A stretch of 33,732 nt of DNA. Source: CAZVKN01 sp964627035 (GTDB lineage Bacteria > Electryoneota > AABM5-125-24 > Hatepunaeales > Hatepunaeaceae). Made by a program: the position numbers and the translations under genes. The notes under the pieces were generated by a model, which was not told where the DNA came from, did not search any database, and saw nothing but the letters and a program-made list of their open reading frames with translations. Each line of letters starts with the position of its first letter. The first letter of the stretch is position 1. This document shows, in pieces, positions 24,149 to 30,773 of the stretch. Where the stretch lies: NCBI GenBank assembly GCA_964627035.1, contig CAZVKN010000031.1, forward strand, positions 1 through 33,732, written 5' to 3'.

Positions 24149-26524
24149 TCAAGCTTTTGACAGGCTTCCACCGCGAGTCAGAACAACACCAAACATCAGC
24201 GCACACGCCAATCCGTAACAAAGCAGTCCGATCAGCAACACATGATTGAAACCGTTGACCATCGCCAGAACGACTGCCAGAGGTGAAGCTACAACCGAAG
24301 CAGATCCATTTAGAGCCCAGCACCATGCGACTGTGCTGCTGCTCTGCTTCCCCGCTACGGTAATGCCCGCCGGAAGTGGTAATCCCATCGCAATTCCGAG
24401 CGGAGCCAACAGCACAATTGCCAATAGCACTTTCCACCCCATTGCCAGTGTCAGAGCACTGTGTATGATCGTACCCCCGAACAGGATATGTACCAACAGG
24501 CAGATGCCGACCACGCCGAATCCGATGAGTAGATATTTTGACCTGACTTCGGAGTTAAAGTTGTTCCAAAACATGCTGCCGAGACCGCTAAATATCAACA
24601 GTCCGGCTACGACACCACTGGCAGCATAAGCAGGATGCTCGAGTAGCAGTACAAACCTCTGGAGCAGTGTCACCTCTATCATAATATACGCTAATCCGAT
24701 TCCGATAAAATATCCGAGCAAGCCCCATTCATACCGAAACGACTCAGTGGTAACCTTTGCCCATAGCAGCGGCAGAACCAGCACAACGACGGTAGCGACA
24801 ATTGACAGTATCAGGATCACCATTAGGGTCAGTGTTGCGTAGTAATTGAATAGCTGACCACCCCGAACTTCAAACACACGCAGGAAGTCACGTACTTTAA
24901 GCAGATTGAAAAAGAACGGCTTGTCATCGGTAGAAGGTGTTACGTCAAATGGGTATTGATCGTAATACATCTGCTTGTCAGGAATTCCGACAAGACTGGC
25001 AAAAAAACGGTCAGAGCGTTCATCAGGTGCATAAACGAGATTGAATCCGAGATCTTTCAAATCATCTTTGAATTTCTGCACTTCGACAGGTGAAAACGGC
25101 TTTTTCTTGAACATAACCGTTGCCAGACTTTCAAACTTGGCGACAAGGATACAGTTCTCAGGTTCTTCGATTCCCATCCGTTCAGCAGTTTCGAGGAATA
25201 GTGACACCAATCGCAACGCCTGACGGGGAGGGTAGAAGAAAAAGCGGGTAAAACTAAGCAAACCGTCCGGTTTAAGTGCGTTCAGATAATCCTCAAACGC
25301 CTCAACAGTGTAGAGTGTATTCTCACTCAGGCTGTAAGCCCCTGCTGTTGTGGCTGCCCAGGTGTCTATCATTGCAACTTGTAACAGGTCATAACTGTCG
25401 GGATTGCTGCGAGCATAAGCCCGTCCCTCTGCAATCACCTGTTTGATCTTGGGATGACTATAAAGCCTGCCGTTAAAACTCGCCAATGACGTGTTCATCG
25501 CATCAAATATCAGCGGGTTGATGTCAACGGCGTCAATCTTCTCTGCATTAAACATCAATCCGGTCAGTACATCTCTGCCACCGCCACTTCCGATGACCAT
25601 TGTATGCCCATCACCGTTCAATCTGTGTGGCAGCGATGTTAAGTCATATTTCAGGTAGCTGATCGGTTCAAGATTCTTACCATCAAACGGTAGCACGGGC
25701 GTTGACGCTCCATCGTCAATCATGATGCTGAAGTGAGGCATGATCGGTAGAGGGTAGTTGGGTGAAGGTGCCCAGGTGTATGCAGCATCCGATCCGGGTT
25801 TGAAAGGAATTGCCATGATACGCGAAAAGGAGTTCCAGCGGTTGTATTTAATGTCAAGGTTTTCCAGCGATTGCCCTTTGCTATAATGAATCCGCAACCA
25901 GCCGACACTGGGATTAATTAATGCTAAGATTATGAGGATAAACAGCAATCCCAGGAACAGCTTGCGAAGTCTGATTCCTGACAGCAGTACCGCAGAGATC
26001 GCTCCACCCATTGCAACATATATCCCGGTAGATTCACCACCGACGAAGTTCATCATCGGAACAATCATCAGTGCTCCAACACCCGCACCGACCAGATCCC
26101 AAGCATACAGCCCACCAATCCTGTCCGGCATTGCGGAAAAGAGTCCGGTGATTACAAGTCCTGCGAAATAGAACGGAACTGCGGATAATAGATAGATAAA
26201 GATTAATTTACCTGCAACTTCATTGGGGGGAAGATAAGGATTGACCGGAATGCGAAACACGATCCACAACATCACGATCACCGCAACAGCATACCACCCG
26301 CTCCACATAGATGCCCATTTTGGCAGTTTTTCGAGCCTGAAAGGTTCAGGTTTCAGGTGAATGGTCAGTCCGGCTGCAGCCAGTCCCAGCATTGCAACCG
26401 CAATCGCCATAAAAGCAAAATGATAAAAAAGTGTTACCGAATAGACACGGATGAGCGTCAATTCAAACAGCAGCAGCGACAAACTTAAAACAAAAATACC
26501 GATATAGATTCTTCGTGTACTCAT
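24149..26524 (-). CDS. Polytopic membrane protein with spermidine-synthase-like methyltransferase domain
   Basis: 791 residues. About six hydrophobic helices lie at the N terminus (5-200), then a soluble Rossmann domain with SAM motif 'VIGSGGGRDVL' (310-320), an acidic strand end ('IDAVDINP') and a spermidine-synthase-like region 'NTLYTVEAFEDYLNALKPDG' (403-421). A second set of helices fills about 560-785. This layout matches the SpeE-like proteins fused to transporter-like membrane domains that are common in uncultured bacteria; their substrate is unknown. A GAGAGG ribosome site precedes ATG 26524. It is transcribed in the same direction as nuo, 118 bases upstream of nuoA; no clear terminator separates them. 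Confidence 0.8.
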   Translation of the reverse strand: MSTRRIYIGIFVLSLSLLLFELTLIRVYSVTLFYHFAFMAIAVAMLGLAAAGLTIHLKPEPFRLEKLPKWASMWSGWYAVAVIVMLWIVFRIPVNPYLPPNEVAGKLIFIYLLSAVPFYFAGLVITGLFSAMPDRIGGLYAWDLVGAGVGALMIVPMMNFVGGESTGIYVAMGGAISAVLLSGIRLRKLFLGLLFILIILALINPSVGWLRIHYSKGQSLENLDIKYNRWNSFSRIMAIPFKPGSDAAYTWAPSPNYPLPIMPHFSIMIDDGASTPVLPFDGKNLEPISYLKYDLTSLPHRLNGDGHTMVIGSGGGRDVLTGLMFNAEKIDAVDINPLIFDAMNTSLASFNGRLYSHPKIKQVIAEGRAYARSNPDSYDLLQVAMIDTWAATTAGAYSLSENTLYTVEAFEDYLNALKPDGLLSFTRFFFYPPRQALRLVSLFLETAERMGIEEPENCILVAKFESLATVMFKKKPFSPVEVQKFKDDLKDLGFNLVYAPDERSDRFFASLVGIPDKQMYYDQYPFDVTPSTDDKPFFFNLLKVRDFLRVFEVRGGQLFNYYATLTLMVILILSIVATVVVLVLPLLWAKVTTESFRYEWGLLGYFIGIGLAYIMIEVTLLQRFVLLLEHPAYAASGVVAGLLIFSGLGSMFWNNFNSEVRSKYLLIGFGVVGICLLVHILFGGTIIHSALTLAMGWKVLLAIVLLAPLGIAMGLPLPAGITVAGKQSSSTVAWCWALNGSASVVASPLAVVLAMVNGFNHVLLIGLLCYGLACALMFGVVLTRGGSLSKA

Positions 26525-26578
26525 GACCTCTCTTTCACCTTTTAAGCAGTTACAGATATTAACCCAAATTACCGGGGG

Positions 26579-26657
26579 GCGGACTTTCAGTCCGCTCTTT
26601 AATCTTGATATTAAGCTCAGAGTACACGCTTTAGCGTGGAGAACAACCTAAAGGTTG
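26579..26657. repeat. Cluster of three intergenic hairpins
   Basis: Three short palindromes follow each other: GCGGACTttcAGTCCGC (26579-26595), CACGCTttAGCGTG (26625-26638) and CAACCTaaAGGTTG (26644-26657). The first is related to the palindrome at 9333. They lie between the T9SS protein gene and the membrane methyltransferase gene and look like dispersed palindromic units, perhaps doubling as a weak terminator. Confidence 0.6.
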
Positions 26658-26671
26658 AACTCTAAACTTCC

Positions 26672-28123
26672 TCACTTCACCAATACCACATTCCTGACTG
26701 ACACATTCTCATCGGCTTTCAAAGTAACGAAGTACTGTCCCGCAGGCTGGTTTGTTGCATTCCACACCATCTGGTGTGAACCTGCCTGCAATTGTTTGTT
26801 TACCAGTAAGGTCGTTACTTCACGTCCGTGCACATCATAGATACGCATTGTTACTGGTTGCGATTGTGGCAACTGATAGCGGATAGTAGTATTTGAATTG
26901 AATGGATTAGGATAAGCTGGCTGAACAGCAAACTCCGACGGAAAAGCCGGATCAAGCAGTGTCGGTACATCGTTCGGATCAGGTGAGGTCTTGACCAGCC
27001 CCATGTTAGGTTCATCAAAGAAACCATCATCTTCGTCAATCTCAAAAGACACTTTACCAGCTAACACAAAGCCGCCGTCATCAACCTGAAGCAAATCAAA
27101 GCATTGATCTTCATAACGAGTTCCAAAGACAGTACTCCACAGTTCTTCACCTTCTGAATCAACCCGCACTAAGTAAAAATTGTCCCATGCTCTCCGTCTA
27201 AAAGACATTGTAAAACCCCCAATTGCAAATCCACCACCGGCTGCGGAAACAATAGCATGTCCACTATCATTCATATCACCTCCATACGTAGCTGTCCACA
27301 GCTCTTCACCTTCTGAATCTATTCTCACTAACAAAACATCAACAGGATGCAATCCTTCCCCTCGTTGAAATCCACATAAACCGAATCCACCATCATCTGT
27401 TTGAGAGGCATCATAGCCCCATTCAGATACTTCGGTTCCGTAGGTATTTGACCAAATTTCTTCACCATCTTCGTCTATCTTGACTGCATACATGTCCTGT
27501 CCACCTGCTCCGAATGATGTTGTGAAACCTGTCAGCAAATATCCACCGTCACCTGTAGATATTATTGAATAGCACGTTTCTGAACCATCACCGCCGTATC
27601 TTCGCGACCATACCTCTTCACCATCACCGTCAATCTTGATAACGTGAAAATCCCAAATGTGATTAGCCATACCGGCCATAATGAAGCCATCGTCTTCATT
27701 TGATGTAACTGTATAAAGTTTATAGGCACCATCATAGAGATTTTCCCAAAGAACTCCACCGACTGAATCAACACGAATAGCATAACCACCCAGTCCTTGA
27801 AGTGAACTGCTCACACCCACCATTAGATAACCATGGTCTAATGTTTCCATTAAACTGTAGCAGTTATCAGTTCCATCTGTGCCGTATGTTTCAGACCATT
27901 GTTCGATTCCCGCGTCATCTGTCTTTACAAGGTAGAATTCGTCACGAATCTCATCAACAAAGCCATCAAAAACACCACCAAGTGCAAACCCACCATCAGA
28001 AGTTTGAATGACTGCCCAGCATTCATCTACATGTCTTCCACCGTACGCTGTACCCCACAGCGAATCCGGTTGTGCATGGAGTTGAGAATATAGCAACAAT
28101 GCTATTATTGCACATTTAATCAT
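26672..28123 (-). CDS. T9SS-secreted protein with seven propeller-like repeats
   Basis: 483 residues from ATG 28123, where a signal peptide begins (MIKCAIIALLLYSQLHAQ); the open frame upstream is shadow of the Nramp-like gene. About seven repeats of roughly 50 residues follow, each with a 'DGGF.L.G' strand, a 'VKID.DGEE.WS..YGG' strand and a linker, suggesting a beta-propeller-like fold. The end is a Por sorting domain ('YPNPFNSNTTIRYQLP' to 'VRNVVLVK'). Probably exported and surface-attached or released. No catalytic motif seen. It starts two bases after the Nramp-like reading frame ends, so they may share a transcript. Confidence 0.85.
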   Translation of the reverse strand: MIKCAIIALLLYSQLHAQPDSLWGTAYGGRHVDECWAVIQTSDGGFALGGVFDGFVDEIRDEFYLVKTDDAGIEQWSETYGTDGTDNCYSLMETLDHGYLMVGVSSSLQGLGGYAIRVDSVGGVLWENLYDGAYKLYTVTSNEDDGFIMAGMANHIWDFHVIKIDGDGEEVWSRRYGGDGSETCYSIISTGDGGYLLTGFTTSFGAGGQDMYAVKIDEDGEEIWSNTYGTEVSEWGYDASQTDDGGFGLCGFQRGEGLHPVDVLLVRIDSEGEELWTATYGGDMNDSGHAIVSAAGGGFAIGGFTMSFRRRAWDNFYLVRVDSEGEELWSTVFGTRYEDQCFDLLQVDDGGFVLAGKVSFEIDEDDGFFDEPNMGLVKTSPDPNDVPTLLDPAFPSEFAVQPAYPNPFNSNTTIRYQLPQSQPVTMRIYDVHGREVTTLLVNKQLQAGSHQMVWNATNQPAGQYFVTLKADENVSVRNVVLVK

Positions 28124-28125
28124 TT

Positions 28126-29396
28126 CTACCTCAAAAACCTCCACCAGATAAACATTAGCGAGAAACCGAGCAGGAAAACCATTCCCACCCAGCTTAAAAT
28201 CTTCAACCACAACTTTGGTCGCGCTTCTATCGGCATATCATCTGACGTAACTACTCGGTAGTTAATATAGGCAAGTATCGGTGCAGTAACAAAAGACAGC
28301 GTCGTAGCTATATCCACCATCAGTGTCATGCTGGTTCTTAACACACTGAGCAATAGCAGTGCTCCCACGATAACAACCGCCATCCATCCTCGATATAGCA
28401 ATTCGTCCTTCTTATGCTCTTTGAGATTGGGTATGGCAAGAAGCGTTGACCTCGTCAATACACGTGGAAATGCATCGAGGCATGTCAGTGTGGTGCTGAA
28501 CATGGTGGTGAAAGCTGCGACGATGATAACCGGGTAGCTCCAGCTACCGAGCGTTTTAGTGTAGAGTGTGATCAACTGTCCGGCGAAGACTCCACCGCGG
28601 GGGCTGAACTGCTCACCTGTTCCATACATCACCATAGCACCAAGCGTGAGGAAACACAGTGCAAGAATCGCTGTGCCGAAATAGCCGAGGTTGAAGTCGA
28701 ACAGTGCCTCCTTCAGCAGTGGCTTGTGTCCGGTCTGTTTGCTCCGTTCGAGAGTCCAGATCGAACTCCATACCGCAATGTCAAACGCTGACGGCATCCA
28801 CCCCATCAATGTTACCATGAAGCTGATCCCTGCAAGATTCCAAACAACCGGAGGGACAAATCCGGGTTGGATCGAGCTGCCATGACCGAGTGCTGTGAAG
28901 ACCGCTACAATCGTCGAAAGCGACAGGATAATTATGATGACCTTTACAGCTTATCCAGCAGTGAGTATCGTCCCCACATCAGCACAATTGCACATACGAC
29001 AAGCAAAATTCCCGACCACATCACCGGAGTCAGCTTTATCCCAAACAGTTGCGACGCTATTCCTGCAGTGACTACTGTGACCGCAGCTTGAATTGTGAAC
29101 ATCATTCCGAAAGTCAGGATCAGGTAGATAACAAACGCCCAATTCCCCAGCTTTTTATAGCCTTCCAGCAAGTTCTCACCAGTCGCTGCAGCATATCTCG
29201 GTCCGAACTCAAAAAATGGGTATTTGAACAGGATTGCGATCAAGACGATACCTACGAGGGCAAATCCGTAAGTAGCCCCTGCACGGGTGGATTGCACGAG
29301 GTGGGAAACCCCGATTGCAGCTCCAGCCCATAGCAGTCCCGGACCTAAGCTCTTAAGAATTCCTGAAAATCGGCTTTGTGATGATGTTTGTGGCAT
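28126..29396 (-). pseudogene. Nramp-like metal transporter gene broken by a one-base deletion
   Basis: The first frame starts at ATG 29396 (AAAGGA ribosome site) and ends at TAA near 28944 after 'GRYSLLDKL'. The next frame continues the same protein without a gap ('VKVIIIILSLSTIVAVFTALG', then 'GWMPSAFDIAVWS') to 28126. Adding one G within CTG-TAA near 28945 would restore about 423 residues with the usual dozen membrane helices. The fold is Nramp-like, but the helix-1 metal motif DPGN is replaced by 'GAAIGVSHL' and the helix-6 motif reads MPSA rather than MPHN, so this is a divergent clade. The break may be real or a sequencing error. Confidence 0.75.
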
Positions 29397-29421
29397 AATG
29401 TTTCCTTTGGTGTGACTATCT

Positions 29422-29450
29422 ATTATAGCGTGGATAGTGGTGGGATGCAA
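29422..29450 (-). promoter_or_regulatory. Putative promoter of the Nramp-like gene
   Basis: On the minus strand TTGCAT (29450-29445) lies 17 bases before a perfect TATAAT (29427-29422), about 26 bases ahead of the ATG. The -35 box resembles the TTGCAC ahead of nuoA. Confidence 0.5.
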
Positions 29451-29490
29451 TGTCCGATTGTGGATAGTAGCTGCACAATTCACATCAATC

Positions 29491-29519
29491 TTGACTCACA
29501 ACCGGAAACGATGTATATT
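29491..29519 (+). promoter_or_regulatory. Promoter of the tRNA-His gene
   Basis: TTGACT (29491-29496), a 17-base spacer and TATATT (29514-29519) each match consensus at five of six positions. Transcription would start about five bases before the tRNA. Confidence 0.65.
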
Positions 29520-29531
29520 AGGATTCGTTTT

Positions 29532-29606
29532 GCCGAGGTAGCTCAGTTTGGTTAGAGCGCTTGACTGTGGATCAAGAGGCCGTGGGTTCGAATCCCGCCC
29601 TCGGTA
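29532..29606 (+). tRNA. tRNA-His (anticodon GUG)
   Basis: Folds as a normal cloverleaf: acceptor GCCGAGG/CCTCGGT, D-stem GCTC/GAGC, anticodon stem CTTGA/TCAAG with loop CTGTGGA (anticodon GTG), T-stem GTGGG/CCCGC with TTCGAAT loop. CCA is not encoded. Two oddities: position 1 pairs as G:U, and the hallmark extra G(-1) opposite C73 is absent, with T at -1 and A at 73 instead. It has its own promoter, runs opposite to its neighbours and ends at a strong hairpin. Confidence 0.92.
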
Positions 29607-29627
29607 CTGGATGGGTTGCAAAAAGAG

Positions 29628-29664
29628 AACCACCCCTTGAGATTTCGAGGGGTGGTTTTGTTTT
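29628..29664. terminator. Bidirectional intrinsic terminator
   Basis: Perfect 10-bp arms AACCACCCCT (29628-29637) and AGGGGTGGTT (29648-29657) enclose a ten-base loop and are followed by TTGTTTT on the plus strand. Read the other way the hairpin is followed by CTCTTTTT, so it can end both the tRNA transcript and the convergent surface-protein transcript. Confidence 0.85.
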
Positions 29665-29681
29665 ATATGGATACTGACGAT

Positions 29682-30675
29682 TTAGTTGTCCACATCAAAT
29701 GAACATACTGTCAATTCATAGACATCAGCTATGTAACATGTTCCCGATTGTATCACGAAATCATAGACGTGTCCAGGAGTATTATAGTATCCAACTTTAG
29801 CAAACTCATCATTCCCCTTCAATGATAAAGCATGAATCCCGTGATGCCCATCTCCAATGTACAGAGTCGAATCGTGTATCTGACTGAAACCTGCCCAATA
29901 GAACCCTTCAAGCGCCTTAACTGTGGTTATGTTATCGAAATCACTAATATCAAGTACTTCTACACCGTAACATCCTTTTGTTAAAAATGCATAATCATTG
30001 AAGACAGTAATGCCTTGACCTGCTTTAATTTCATACTCAGATAGTTTAATTGGGGAATTGAAATCGCTAATATCCAAAATAACAAAGGCGTTTTTCTCAA
30101 TAAGAAATAAGTGGTCACCATTTAACCAAACGTCTCTTGGATCGTATCCGATAACTTCACCCAAAGATTTGAGGGAATCATATACATTCAAGCTCCAGAT
30201 GGAAATTAATCCATCTTTTTCGATTCCATATATTTTGTTGTCACTAATTCTCAAATTTCTGTACGTACCGGCAACCTGCTTAGAAAGAACCACTTTCGGA
30301 ATTTTTGGGATATTAATGTCCCAGGCTTCAAGAAGCGATATTTTATCATCAGTTTCTTCAGTCATTCTTATTACATAAAGATGATTCTTATGTATAATCA
30401 TGGATCGAATCTTTGCCGTGTCAATTGCACCTGAAAGGGATGGAGAATGTGAATTCTTTATATCCATTATCTTCAGGATTCCCGATGACTGTGATTTCTC
30501 TCTCCTCAATGGTGATGTTCTCAACATACTCACCCGCAGCAACCAAAACTGTGTCACCATCTTCAGAAGCGTTAATCGCTTCTTGTATGGTTTCGTGATC
30601 GTCGGGAACGTTAATGGTCTCTGCATTTGATGCTATTACAAAGATCAGGATTATTAAAATCACTCCTGTTTTCAT
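29682..30675 (-). pseudogene. Chimeric remnant: beta-helix protein N terminus joined out of frame to an LVIVD-repeat domain
   Basis: From ATG 30675 the frame encodes a signal peptide (MKTGVILIILIFVIASNA) and about 45 residues nearly identical in pattern to the start of the 869-residue beta-helix protein next door, then stops at 30421. In the overlapping +1-shifted frame, from about 30480, an LVIVD-type repeat protein begins ('GILKIMDIKN', 'FVILDISDFNSPIK', 'GVEVLDISDFDNI') and runs to 29682. It has no signal peptide of its own and no sorting domain. I read it as a recombination product, fused near 30475, then out of frame. An internal ATG at 30467 could still give a cytoplasmic 261-residue product. 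Confidence 0.7.
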
Positions 30676-30725
30676 GATTAGCTCTCTCTTTTTTCCTGAA
30701 ATTTACATGTCACCATGAATGTATT

Positions 30726-30770
30726 GAAGGGTCCCTCCGGAGAGATTCTTCACTTCGTTCAGAAGGACAA
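30726..30770. repeat. Dispersed intergenic repeat (AGATTCTTCACTTCGTTCAGAA type)
   Basis: A 45-base stretch in the 98-base gap between the two surface-protein genes. On the minus strand it runs from a 'TTCTGAACGAAGTGAAGAA' core into 'TCTCCGGAGGGACC'. This resembles a short repeat seen between genes in many FCB-type genomes. Family membership is from memory, and only one copy is in the window. Confidence 0.45.
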
Positions 30771-30773
30771 TGT

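Noticed and set aside
24072..24437. 121-codon minus-strand frame ahead of nuoA
   Set aside because: Overlaps the membrane methyltransferase gene in another frame and runs through the nuo promoter; Cys/Ser-rich shadow translation.
28940..28950. Programmed ribosomal frameshift in the Nramp-like gene
   Set aside because: The sequence around AAGCTGTAAAGG has no slippery heptamer or obvious stimulating structure; a one-base deletion explains it better.
30460..30500. Programmed frameshift joining the signal peptide to the LVIVD domain
   Set aside because: No slippery site is visible, and the sequence similarity to the neighbouring gene ends at the same place, favouring recombination.
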